Source: Rhodospirillaceae bacterium
GTDB lineage: Bacteria > Pseudomonadota > Alphaproteobacteria > Rhodospirillales > JABHCV01
NCBI GenBank assembly: GCA_013204045.1
Contig: JABMOQ010000107.1
Location: 1-64,000, forward strand
DNA: 64,000 nt
Direction: 5' to 3'
Position numbers and translations under genes: made by a program. Under the pieces are notes generated by a model. It saw only the letters and a program-made list of their open reading frames with translations, ran no database searches and was not told where the DNA came from. Positions 41,560-49,765 of the stretch are shown piece by piece (position 1 is the first letter of the stretch; the number at the start of each line of letters is the position of its first letter).

Positions 41560-42900
41560 ATGGCCTATCGCGGTTATAAACTTCTTTTCACGGCCCCCAT
41601 CCTGCTGCTGGCCGGTTGCGCATATCTGACCGAACCGGGCGGTATTTTCGGCGATGATCTGAAAATTCCATTACCCGGCGAACGCATATCGGTGCTTCTG
41701 CATCAGCGTTCCCTGAATCCGGACCCGGAACTGGCCGAACTACAGATCAAACTTCCGGCCCCGACCCCGAACCAGGACTGGCCACAGGCCGGGGGCTATC
41801 CCAACCATGCCATGCACCATATTGAGATTGGCGAGAGCATCAATTATGCCTGGAGCGCCGATGTCGGTGCTGGCGCGAACGATGATATCCGCTTTGTCGG
41901 ATCGCCCATCGTCGCCGCCGGCCGAATCTTCGCCATGGATACCCAATCAAGCGTCAGCGCCTTTGATATCACGGATGGCAAACGGCTGTGGCAGGTTGAC
42001 CTCACCCCCGACGAGGAAGACGACGACCACATCACCGGCGCCCTGTCCTTTGATGACGGCAAGGTGTTCGTCACCACAGGCTTTGCCCAGGTCATCGCCC
42101 TGGATGCCGCAAACGGTAAAATATTATGGCGCAAGCCCGTTTCCAGTCCCATGCGAACGGCGGCGACGGTACGTGGGGGGCGCGTTTTCGTGATTACCGT
42201 CGACAGCCGCCTCTACGCGTTAAATGCCGAAACCGGCGAGGAATTATGGAACTATATCGGAATCGCCGAGGTCGCCAGCTTGCTTGGGGGGGCCAGCCCG
42301 GCCGTTGATGCGGGTGTTGTCGTGGCACCGTTTGCATCCGGTGAACTGGTCGCATTAAAGGCCGAAAACGGCCGCGTGCTGTGGACCGATTCCCTGACCG
42401 CAGCGCAGCGCACAGATGTGGTTTCCTCGCTTGCCCATATTCGCGGCCGTCCGATTATCGACCGCGGCTTTGTTATTGCCATGTCCCATGGCGGGGTTAT
42501 GGTCGCCATCGACCTGCGCAGTGGGCGGCGTATCTGGAACAAGGAAATCGGCGGTTTGGCCAGCCCGTGGGTGGCCGGAAACTACATATTCCTGCTGACC
42601 AATGATGCCGAGGTCGCGGCCATTTCCCGTGATGACGGACGCGTCATCTGGGTGCAGACCCTGGCCCGCTACGAGGATCCGGAAGAAAAAGATATTCCGA
42701 TCGTCTGGAACGGCCCTATTTTGGCCAGCAACCGGTTGATCGTTTCCGGCTCCAACGGGCGCGTCTATTCCATATCGCCTTATGATGGCCGCATCATGGG
42801 CAGCGTCGAGATGCCATCGGGTATTTCGGTACCGCCAATTGTCGCCGGACGCAGCGTCTATTTCCTGGCCAATAACGCCACCCTGGTGGCCTACCGCTAA
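41560..42900 (+). CDS. bamB: Outer membrane assembly lipoprotein BamB
   Basis: A 446-residue lipoprotein of the BAM complex that folds outer-membrane proteins. The signal peptide ends in L-L-L-A-G-C (Cys near residue 17). The mature part is a PQQ-like eight-bladed beta-propeller with repeated blade motifs: F-A-M-D-T-Q-S-S-V-S-A-F-D..D-G-K-R-L-W-Q; V-I-A-L-D-A-A-N-G-K-I-L-W-R; L-Y-A-L-N-A-E-T-G-E-E-L-W; L-V-A-L-K-A-E-N-G-R-V-L-W. It starts 10 nt after the yfgM-like gene; the longer in-frame frame upstream is that gene out of phase. Length exceeds the E. coli protein by about 50, as in other alphaproteobacteria. Confidence 0.9.
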   Translation: MAYRGYKLLFTAPILLLAGCAYLTEPGGIFGDDLKIPLPGERISVLLHQRSLNPDPELAELQIKLPAPTPNQDWPQAGGYPNHAMHHIEIGESINYAWSADVGAGANDDIRFVGSPIVAAGRIFAMDTQSSVSAFDITDGKRLWQVDLTPDEEDDDHITGALSFDDGKVFVTTGFAQVIALDAANGKILWRKPVSSPMRTAATVRGGRVFVITVDSRLYALNAETGEELWNYIGIAEVASLLGGASPAVDAGVVVAPFASGELVALKAENGRVLWTDSLTAAQRTDVVSSLAHIRGRPIIDRGFVIAMSHGGVMVAIDLRSGRRIWNKEIGGLASPWVAGNYIFLLTNDAEVAAISRDDGRVIWVQTLARYEDPEEKDIPIVWNGPILASNRLIVSGSNGRVYSISPYDGRIMGSVEMPSGISVPPIVAGRSVYFLANNATLVAYR

Positions 42901-42927
42901 CTGCACGCCCTGGAAGTACACCAAACT

Positions 42928-44307
42928 ATGAGTTTCACCGTCGCAATCGTCGGCCGCCCCAACGTCGGCAAATCAACTCTGTTCAACCGCCTTGTCGGCA
43001 AGCGATTGGCTATCGTCGATGATACGCCAGGTGTGACCCGTGACCGCCGTGAAGGCGAAGGCCGCATCGCCGACATATCCTTCACCATCATCGACACCGC
43101 CGGGCTCGAGGAAGCAGAAGATGAATCCCTGCAGGGACGCATGCGCGAGCAGACCGAGCGCGCTATCAGCGAGTCCGACGTCGCCCTGATGCTGATTGAT
43201 GCCCGGGCCGGGGTAACGCCCATGGATAATCACTTTGCCAACTGGATCCGTCAGAAGAACCTGCCCGTTATATTGCTGGCCAATAAATGTGAAAGCCAGG
43301 CAGCAACCAGCGGATTGGCCGAGGCCTACCGTCTTGGGCTTGGCGAGCCGATGGCGTTTTCTGCCGAACACGGCCAGGGCCTGGACGAGCTTTATGATGT
43401 GCTTCAGCCGCTCATCAAAAACACCGACGAAGAAGCCAAATTAGAAGAAATATTTGGCGATGATGATGACGGCGAAGAAGGCGATGATGTCAGTCGCCCG
43501 ATCAACCTGGCCATCGTCGGCCGCCCCAATGTGGGCAAGTCGACCCTGGTCAACAAGCTGCTTGGCGAGGAACGCATGCTGACCGGCCCGGAAGCCGGGA
43601 TCACCCGCGATGCCATTTCCACCACATGGCAGTTTGAGGGCCGCAAGATTAAACTTATCGATACCGCAGGCCTCCGGCGTCAGGTCAAGGTAACGGAAAA
43701 GATCGAGGGACTGTCGACGACGGACTCATTACGCACCATCCGCTTCGCACAGGTGGTGGTGCTGGTGCTTGACCCCAATGACATGCTGGAAAAACAGGAC
43801 CTGACCATCGCCCGAAGAGTGGTCGACGAGGGCCGGGCGCTGGTCATCGCCGTCAACAAGTGGGATCTGATCAAGGATAAAAAAGAGGCTCTGGGCCGCT
43901 TGAGCGACCGGCTGCAAACGTCCTTACCGCAGGTCCGCGGTATCCCTGTGGTGACCCTGTCGGCGAAGACCGGAGGCGGCGTCAAGAGCCTTTTGCCGGC
44001 GGTCATGGAAACCTACAGGCTGTGGAACTCGCGGCTTTCGACCGGCGCGTTGAACCGCTGGCTGGAAGGCATCCTGGAACACCACCCGCCGCCCCTGTCC
44101 CAGGGCAAACGTATCAAAATGCGCTACATCACCCAGGCCAAGACCCGGCCGCCGACCTTCGTGGTTTTCACCAGCCGCCCGGAAGGCTTGCCGACGTCGT
44201 ATAATCGCTATCTGATCAATGCCCTGCGCGATGATTTCGGCATGGTCGGAATCCCCATCCGCTTGCACACGAAAAAGGGCAAGAACCCTTACGTGGATAA
44301 AGACTGA
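42928..44307 (+). CDS. der: Ribosome biogenesis GTPase Der (EngA)
   Basis: A 459-residue double-GTPase for 50S subunit assembly. Two G domains are visible: G-R-P-N-V-G-K-S-T (near 10) with D-T-P-G and N-K-C-E, and G-R-P-N-V-G-K-S-T again (near 197) with D-T-A-G-L and N-K-W-D. An acidic linker separates them (E-I-F-G-D-D-D-D-G-E-E-G-D-D). The C-terminal KH-like domain has R-I-K-M-R-Y-I-T-Q. Length and order are standard. It ends immediately before a convergent small gene of the aldehyde oxidoreductase cluster. Confidence 0.96.
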   Translation: MSFTVAIVGRPNVGKSTLFNRLVGKRLAIVDDTPGVTRDRREGEGRIADISFTIIDTAGLEEAEDESLQGRMREQTERAISESDVALMLIDARAGVTPMDNHFANWIRQKNLPVILLANKCESQAATSGLAEAYRLGLGEPMAFSAEHGQGLDELYDVLQPLIKNTDEEAKLEEIFGDDDDGEEGDDVSRPINLAIVGRPNVGKSTLVNKLLGEERMLTGPEAGITRDAISTTWQFEGRKIKLIDTAGLRRQVKVTEKIEGLSTTDSLRTIRFAQVVVLVLDPNDMLEKQDLTIARRVVDEGRALVIAVNKWDLIKDKKEALGRLSDRLQTSLPQVRGIPVVTLSAKTGGGVKSLLPAVMETYRLWNSRLSTGALNRWLEGILEHHPPPLSQGKRIKMRYITQAKTRPPTFVVFTSRPEGLPTSYNRYLINALRDDFGMVGIPIRLHTKKGKNPYVDKD

Positions 44308-44598
44308 TTAGCCGCCACCGCGGCGGAAGGCATTGTCGAAGCGCTCGATAAATGCCGCCGCCTCATCCTCGCCGTAACCTGAAAACGTCAACGTGACGCG
44401 GGTCACCGGTATGGCAAACAGGGCAATATGCCGGATCGATTGTTCGGCAAGGCCGATGGTCAGGCGCTTGTCGCCGTCCGCAACCGTGATGGCATTGCCC
44501 TGCCGGTCTTGATCATCCCCGATAACGCGGCCGATGTTGCGGAAGAATTCGTCGTGGGTGATGCCCATTTCTTTGTTGATGACCACGTCACCGGGCAT
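44308..44598 (-). CDS. Small protein at the end of the aldehyde oxidoreductase operon
   Basis: A 96-residue protein starting at M-P-G-D-V-V-I-N-K, 2 nt after the MoaD-like stop; an in-frame extension upstream overlaps that gene. It has no recognised domain. The body is alpha/beta-like (I-G-R-V-I-G-D-D; L-A-E-Q-S-I-R-H-I-A-L-F-A-I-P-V; R-V-T-L-T-F-S-G-Y) and ends in a Gly tail (R-R-G-G-G). Position suggests a role in the oxidoreductase or its cofactor, inferred from the operon only. Convergent with der, with no gap. Confidence 0.65.
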   Translation of the reverse strand: MPGDVVINKEMGITHDEFFRNIGRVIGDDQDRQGNAITVADGDKRLTIGLAEQSIRHIALFAIPVTRVTLTFSGYGEDEAAAFIERFDNAFRRGGG

Positions 44599-44600
44599 GA

Positions 44601-44852
44601 TTAACCGCCCGCCACGGGGGGCCATACGGCGAGGGCATCGCCTTCTTTCATTTTCATGGCGGCGCGTTCGCTGGGTCCCACATAATGGCCGTTGACGAGC
44701 ACCAGATGGCAATGCTCCGGCGGTACCCCGTGTTCTTCGAGCACCTGCTCCAGGGTATAACCCTTGGTAATCTCGATCTCTGTCTCATTGCCGGTCGTGC
44801 CCTCTGGCAGAAACTTGCCAAGGGATGCAAAAAGCTTGAGCGTTATCTTCAT
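44601..44852 (-). CDS. MoaD/ThiS-like sulfur carrier protein
   Basis: An 83-residue ubiquitin-fold protein (M-K-I-T-L-K-L-F-A-S-L start; L-V-N-G-H-Y-V-G; G-D-A-L-A-V-W-P-P) ending in the exact C-terminal Gly-Gly needed for thiocarboxylation. MoaD supplies the dithiolene sulfur of pterin cofactors. Its place in an AOR operon matches the tungsten-cofactor needs of that enzyme. The similar gene in the Aromatoleum AOR operon is, from memory, also MoaD-like. It starts 4 nt after the FAD subunit stop. Confidence 0.88.
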   Translation of the reverse strand: MKITLKLFASLGKFLPEGTTGNETEIEITKGYTLEQVLEEHGVPPEHCHLVLVNGHYVGPSERAAMKMKEGDALAVWPPVAGG

Positions 44853-44856
44853 AAGA

Positions 44857-46098
44857 TCAGATCACCCGGGTGGCACCGATATAGGCCTCGGCCAGGCGGT
44901 TGGGATCTGCCATCAGCCGGTCTTTCCAGACGCCAAGCCGGACATTTGACTGGATCAAGCCGCGCAGCACGCCGATATGATCGGTGCGGCCCAGGGTCAG
45001 GGCGCCGACCAGGCGGTCGCCTTCAAAATTAAGAATCGTGTAACGGGATTTTTTTTCATCAATGCGCTCGACACTGTCGCCGCCTTCCGTGCCTTGCCAA
45101 AGGCCGAACGAGCAAGAAATCAGCCCCAGGGTATCGAGCACGTTCATGTTCAGGCTGCCCTTATAGGCGGCATCCTTGCCGGCCATATTAAGGGCGGCAA
45201 TGCGGCCGTGCTCAACAGCCGTCGGCTGAATGGCGTGAACGTCCCACCCGCCGGTTGAAAAATCTGGCCCCTGGGCGACGTCGCCGGCGGCATAGATGTT
45301 ATCGACACTGGTTTTCAAATGATTGTCGACCTTGATTCCGATCTCGGTTTCAACGCCGCTGCCGTCCAGGAATCCGGCGTTTGATTTAACCCCGGTGGCG
45401 ACGACGACCAGATCGGCGGCGATGGTCTGGCCATTATCGACGGCCACGGAAAGCTTGCCGCCACCTTCGGTCACCGATGTGACCCGCGCCGATGTCATAA
45501 CGTTGACGCCCTTGTCCCGGCACCAGTCGGAGATCATGTTGCCGGCGGTCTGGTTCATCATCCGGGGCACCATGCGGTCTTCGGCTTCGACCACGGTCAG
45601 GTTGGCGCCGCTTACCGCCAGGGCTTCCATGATGATGCAACCGATAAAACCGGCGCCCATCAGAACCACGTCCTTGCCGTCGCCGATTAGCCGTACGATG
45701 GCGCGGGCGTCTTCCAGGGTCCAGCAATGATGGACGCCCGCAAGGTCGAGCCCGTCAACCGGCGGCCTGATCGGGTGCGACCCGGTCGCCACCAGTAACT
45801 TGTCATAGGGGATTTCTGCGCCGTCGCTTAAAACCAGTTTGCCGGTATCCGGCGAAACGCTTTTGGCAACGCCCTGAACGTACTTGATACCCTTGGACTC
45901 ATAAAAATTGTCAGACTTGCGCAGGTAGGTTCCGTCGGCCTCAATCTTGCCGATCAAATAATAAGGAATGGCCATGCGGCCATAGGGCGGGTCCGCCTCG
46001 GCCCCGACAAGCACCACGCTGCCGTCCGGGTCGATCTGGCGAAGGGTTTCGGCGGCGGTGACACCGGCCGGGCCGGCGCCGACAATCACATAATCCAT
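44857..46098 (-). CDS. aorC: FAD/NAD-dependent oxidoreductase subunit of aldehyde oxidoreductase
   Basis: A 413-residue pyridine-nucleotide-disulfide-oxidoreductase-fold flavoprotein. The FAD motif V-G-A-G-P-A-G-V near residue 6 and NAD motif G-A-G-F-I-G-C near 145 are present. G-D-V-A near 270 is the second FAD contact. No redox-active C-x4-C pair is seen, so it acts as an electron-transfer subunit. In Aromatoleum AOR the equivalent AorC couples the enzyme to NAD+. Here it follows aorB and a strong hairpin. Confidence 0.82.
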   Translation of the reverse strand: MDYVIVGAGPAGVTAAETLRQIDPDGSVVLVGAEADPPYGRMAIPYYLIGKIEADGTYLRKSDNFYESKGIKYVQGVAKSVSPDTGKLVLSDGAEIPYDKLLVATGSHPIRPPVDGLDLAGVHHCWTLEDARAIVRLIGDGKDVVLMGAGFIGCIIMEALAVSGANLTVVEAEDRMVPRMMNQTAGNMISDWCRDKGVNVMTSARVTSVTEGGGKLSVAVDNGQTIAADLVVVATGVKSNAGFLDGSGVETEIGIKVDNHLKTSVDNIYAAGDVAQGPDFSTGGWDVHAIQPTAVEHGRIAALNMAGKDAAYKGSLNMNVLDTLGLISCSFGLWQGTEGGDSVERIDEKKSRYTILNFEGDRLVGALTLGRTDHIGVLRGLIQSNVRLGVWKDRLMADPNRLAEAYIGATRVI

Positions 46099-46118
46099 TT
46101 GAAATTCCCGAAAAAGAA

Positions 46119-46148
46119 ACCGCGCCCTCTATCGTCAGAGGGCGCGGT
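46119..46148 (-). terminator. Terminator-like hairpin between aorB and aorC
   Basis: ACCGCGCCCTCT and AGAGGGCGCGGT pair perfectly (12 bp, 6-nt loop). On the minus strand TTTCTTTTT follows, so transcription from aorA-aorB is probably partly stopped before the FAD subunit. Confidence 0.85.
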
Positions 46149-46161
46149 ATATTTTAGCAGA

Positions 46162-48009
46162 CTAAAGGGCCAACCGGGCCAGAGTCTCGTTGGACGGAAC
46201 GCCTTCGGCGGTCCAGCCACGCAGCTCGTAGTATTCAGGCAGCATCTTAAGCAAATCGCTGACCTTGCCTTTGGCCGGGCCGGTTTTGGCCGCGTCCTTG
46301 AGCATACGCTGGGGAAGCAAATCGTCGGCGGCGGTAAAACCGGCGTCGTTGTTGAACTTGCGTTCCAGGTTCCAGATACGCTCGCCGGCTTCCATCATGG
46401 TTTCCGATGTCCAGCCGCCTTCGCTGTCGGCCGCCATCATCGGCGAGATGTCGTCCATGGTCAGGGCGAAGGTGGTGAAGATGCAGGTACCGGTCGAATC
46501 GACGGCCGCCGTCGCATCCTGAAACGCCTTGACCAGACCGGGCTTGCCGTCGGACGTCAGCGGATCGGTCTTTTCCGGAATGCCCAGGACTTCCGACGCC
46601 ACCGTGTAGCTGCGCAAATGGCAGGCCCCGCGGTTGGATGTGGCGTAGGTCAGGCCCATGCCCTGAATGCCGCGCGGATCGTAAGCCGGGAATTCCTGGC
46701 TTTTGACCGTCATGGACAATTCCGGGTGGCCGTACTTTTCGCAGAGGCGGCGCGAGCCCTGACCGATTTCCTTGCCGAAACCCTGGCCCAGGCCGGTCTG
46801 GTCGCAGATTTTCGCCAACGCTTCCGCCGAGCCCCACTCCAGCTTGATGCCGCCGGTTTCCTTATCGGTGATAGCGCCGATCTCATAGAGCTCCATGGCC
46901 GCGGCCACGGTCGAGCCGAGCGAGATCGGGTCCATGCCGTATTCATTGCAGATGTAGTTGCAGTAGGTCAGGGTTTCCAAATCGGAAACGCCGGTCGCTG
47001 CCCCCAACGCCCAGGCGGCTTCGTATTCAAGGCCACCTTCCTTGCCGTGGTATTTGGGCTGTCCCTTGACCGTGAAATGGTTGGCATCCATCTGCGACAC
47101 CCGCTGGCACGATATCGGGCAACCGAAGCAGGCCGCGTTGGAAACCAGGTTGGCCTTGCCGTCGCTTTCCCGGGGCTCGGTCATGGCTTCGCCGCCGATC
47201 TTCGATGCCCCATCGAACTGGATATCCTTGGCGTTGTGGGTCGGCAGTGCGCCGGTTTCGTTGATAACGTTCATCAACACCTGGGTGCCATAGGTCGGCA
47301 GCCCCTCGCCGGTGACCGCATTATCGGCCAGAATCTGCTTGGCCGCACCGGCGGCCTGCATGAACTTCATGGCATCATCAACCGGGACACCGACGGTGCC
47401 ACGGCAGGCAATCGCCTTGAGGTTTTTCGATCCCATGACGGCACCGACACCGGAACGTCCGGCGGCACGATCCTTGTCGTTGACGACGCCGGCAAACAGC
47501 ACGCCGGATTCACCGGCCTGCCCGACCGAGGCGCAACGGATGTCGTTGTCGCCACGCGCCGCGCGCAAGGCGTCTTCCGTATCCCACACCGACATGCCCC
47601 ACATGGCGGAAGCATCTTTCAGTTCGGCGTTTTCATTGTCGATGTCCAGATAGACCGGTTTCGCCGACTTGCCTTCGAAAATGATCATGTCCCAGCCGGC
47701 GTTCTTTAGTTCAGCACCGAAAAATCCGCCTGAATTGGAACAAGCGATGGCGCCGGTCAACGGGCCCTTGCAGATCACCGACCAGCGACCGGATGTCGGC
47801 GCGGCGGTGCCGGTCAACGGACCGGTGGCGAAGATCAGTTTGTTCTCGGGCGACATGGGATCGACCTTGGGGTCGCATTCCTCGACGAAATACTTGGTCG
47901 CCAGTCCACGCTGGCCGATGTATTTCTTGGCCCAATCCATGTTCAGCGGTTCGCTAACGCAGGTGCCGCTGGTGAGGTTTACCCTGAGTATCTTTTTAGT
48001 CCATGACAT
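46162..48009 (-). CDS. aorB: Aldehyde:ferredoxin oxidoreductase, tungsten-type catalytic subunit
   Basis: A 615-residue AOR-family enzyme oxidising aldehydes to acids (or reducing acids at low potential) using a bis-tungstopterin. The N-terminal domain begins W-T-K-K-I-L-R-V-N-L. The [4Fe-4S] cysteines lie in C-F-G-C-P-I-S-C near 300 and D-S-T-G-T-C near 515. The pterin-binding stretch is R-S-G-V-G-A-V-M-G-S-K-N-L-K-A near 190. A GGAGG ribosome site precedes it. The full set (polyferredoxin, this subunit, FAD subunit, MoaD-like) matches AorABC of Aromatoleum. The aldehyde substrate is unknown; no tungstate transporter is in the window. Confidence 0.9.
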   Translation of the reverse strand: MSWTKKILRVNLTSGTCVSEPLNMDWAKKYIGQRGLATKYFVEECDPKVDPMSPENKLIFATGPLTGTAAPTSGRWSVICKGPLTGAIACSNSGGFFGAELKNAGWDMIIFEGKSAKPVYLDIDNENAELKDASAMWGMSVWDTEDALRAARGDNDIRCASVGQAGESGVLFAGVVNDKDRAAGRSGVGAVMGSKNLKAIACRGTVGVPVDDAMKFMQAAGAAKQILADNAVTGEGLPTYGTQVLMNVINETGALPTHNAKDIQFDGASKIGGEAMTEPRESDGKANLVSNAACFGCPISCQRVSQMDANHFTVKGQPKYHGKEGGLEYEAAWALGAATGVSDLETLTYCNYICNEYGMDPISLGSTVAAAMELYEIGAITDKETGGIKLEWGSAEALAKICDQTGLGQGFGKEIGQGSRRLCEKYGHPELSMTVKSQEFPAYDPRGIQGMGLTYATSNRGACHLRSYTVASEVLGIPEKTDPLTSDGKPGLVKAFQDATAAVDSTGTCIFTTFALTMDDISPMMAADSEGGWTSETMMEAGERIWNLERKFNNDAGFTAADDLLPQRMLKDAAKTGPAKGKVSDLLKMLPEYYELRGWTAEGVPSNETLARLAL

Positions 48010-48057
48010 GATCGTTTCCTCCCTGTTTGATTCTTGCTAATTGCTATCTTTTATTTT

Positions 48058-48537
48058 TTAAGACTGCGCCGCTTGTCCGGCATCGGTTTTTTTCGCCCAC
48101 AGCCGCATTTTTGCCATGCCCGTCTGTTCGGCATCGATATAGGTCAGCGCCGGGGTCGGACAGATTTCCACGCACTTGGGATCACCGCCGCACAAATCGC
48201 ACTTGATGACCTTGCCGGTGGCATGATTGTAATTAATGGTGCCGAAGGGACAGGCAATGGTGCAGACTTTGCAGCCGACACACAGCGCGTCGGAAACTTC
48301 CTTGGCACCGGTTTTGGTGTTGATGTAAATGGCATCCACCGGACACGCCTGCATGCACCAGGCGTCGGCGCACTGGGTACAGCTATAAGGGACATTGCGC
48401 CCTTCTTCCGGAAAATTGAAAACCTTGATCCGGGATTTGGCCGGGTTGAAGACACCTTCATGTTCATAACTGCATGCCATTTCGCACTGCTGGCATCCTG
48501 TGCAGTCACTGATACTCATATAAAGCGCTTTAACCAT
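48058..48537 (-). CDS. aorA: Polyferredoxin subunit (four [4Fe-4S] clusters)
   Basis: A 159-residue iron-sulfur electron-transfer protein. Four cysteine clusters are seen: C-T-G-C-Q-Q-C-E-M-A-C (14), C-T-Q-C..C-M-Q-A-C-P (55), C-V-G-C-K-V-C-T-I-A-C-P (90), C-D-L-C..C-V-E-I-C-P (115). This is the DMSO-reductase-B/HycB layout. It carries electrons between the tungsten subunit and the FAD subunit. It begins the operon behind GGGAGGAT; the catalytic gene follows 48 nt later. Confidence 0.87.
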   Translation of the reverse strand: MVKALYMSISDCTGCQQCEMACSYEHEGVFNPAKSRIKVFNFPEEGRNVPYSCTQCADAWCMQACPVDAIYINTKTGAKEVSDALCVGCKVCTIACPFGTINYNHATGKVIKCDLCGGDPKCVEICPTPALTYIDAEQTGMAKMRLWAKKTDAGQAAQS

Positions 48538-48707
48538 CGGTATCCTCCCAGTTTACGCCCTTTTTCAGGGCCTTCAGAGCACTTTAGCACCCTTATCCGG
48601 GCCTCGCGCAACCCCAAATTCCGTGGGGGATTTTACATTGCGGAATGGCTCGAAAAACCATAAACATTCAAGGCCCCAAACGGGGGCAAATGTGGAAAGA
48701 GAGCCAG

Positions 48708-49262
48708 ATGCCGATCTACTTCATCCGTCACGGCCAATCCGAGTTTAACGCCCGTTTCCCGGACGTCTATGAGGATCATATGCCAGATCCGCTGGTTTTC
48801 GATGCCAGATTGTCGGCCCTTGGCCGCGAACAATCCATCGCCGCCCGAACCCGCATATCGGAATTACGGATCGACCGGGTTATCACCTCGCCGCTGACCC
48901 GGGCCATCGAAACGGCGCTGCATATTTTCGAAGGCAGCGTGCCGATCAGCGTCAGCGACCTGCACCGGGAAATACAGGTCCACAGCTGCGATATTGGCCG
49001 CCCGCCCGCCGATCTGGCGCGCGACTTCCCGGCCCTCGCCTTCGATCATCTTGCCGATTGCTGGTGGCATGACGGCCCGGGCAACGCCCACGGCGTGCCG
49101 ATCGAGCCGGAGGCGGTGTATCAAGGCCGCATCACCCGGTTCCGGGAAGACATGGACACCGCCAAAGACCAGCACCTTGCCGTCATCGGTCATGGCGCAT
49201 TCTTCGAGGAACTGATCGGGCGGATGTTGGATAACTGTGAAATTCACCAGTACCAGCCATGA
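48708..49262 (+). CDS. Histidine phosphatase family protein
   Basis: A 184-residue phosphoglycerate-mutase-fold phosphatase starting at M-P-I-Y-F-I-R-H-G. The catalytic R-H-G lies at residues 7-9, T-S-P-L-T-R-A near 62 and the second histidine in V-I-G-H-G near 163. A longer start adding 21 residues is possible; GGAAAGAGAG upstream favours the short one. Its stop and the next gene's start share ATGA. Substrate unknown. Confidence 0.82.
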   Translation: MPIYFIRHGQSEFNARFPDVYEDHMPDPLVFDARLSALGREQSIAARTRISELRIDRVITSPLTRAIETALHIFEGSVPISVSDLHREIQVHSCDIGRPPADLARDFPALAFDHLADCWWHDGPGNAHGVPIEPEAVYQGRITRFREDMDTAKDQHLAVIGHGAFFEELIGRMLDNCEIHQYQP

Positions 49263-49765
49263 GCCCGGAAATTCGCCCGGAAATTCGCGACGTCACCGAC
49301 GCCGATCTGGCTGCCGTGCTGGCCCTCAATCAGGCGGCGCTGCCCCATGTGAGTTCCGTTGGCCTTGAAGACATGCGGCGCTTCGCCGGCGAAGCGAGCC
49401 GTTTCCGTATTGTCCAGGAGGCTGGCCATGTCGCCGGGTTCCTGATCGCCCTGTCGCCGGGCCTCGCCTACGCCAGCGATAATTACCGCTGGTTCTGCGC
49501 CGCCTATGACGACTTTCTTTATATAGACCGCATTGTCATCAATGAGGCCGCCCGCGGCCGCGGTCTGGGCAAGGCCATGTACGGGGACATCATCGCCACC
49601 GCCCGCACCCTGGCCCCGATTTTAACCTGCGAGGTCAATTCCCGACCGCCCAATCCCCAGTCCATGGCTTTCCACGAAGCTTTCGGCTTCGCCCCCGTCG
49701 GCACTCAGGCCACCGAGGGCGGCACCAAAGAAGTCACCCTGCTGTCGCTGGACCTAAAAACTTAG
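49259..49765 (+). CDS. GNAT-family N-acetyltransferase
   Basis: A 168-residue acetyl-CoA-dependent transferase. The acetyl-CoA loop is R-G-R-G-L-G-K-A near residue 100, with beta-strand V-A-G-F-L-I-A-L and the C-terminal F-H-E-A-F-G-F-A-P-V-G. It is translationally coupled to the phosphatase (ATGA). The acceptor is unknown. It converges on serA with a 12-nt overlap. Confidence 0.85.
   Translation: MSPEIRPEIRDVTDADLAAVLALNQAALPHVSSVGLEDMRRFAGEASRFRIVQEAGHVAGFLIALSPGLAYASDNYRWFCAAYDDFLYIDRIVINEAARGRGLGKAMYGDIIATARTLAPILTCEVNSRPPNPQSMAFHEAFGFAPVGTQATEGGTKEVTLLSLDLKT

Noticed and set aside
46099-47709. 536-codon open frame on the plus strand
   Set aside because: It is antisense to the well-supported tungsten enzyme gene; its composition is a mirror of GC-rich third positions.
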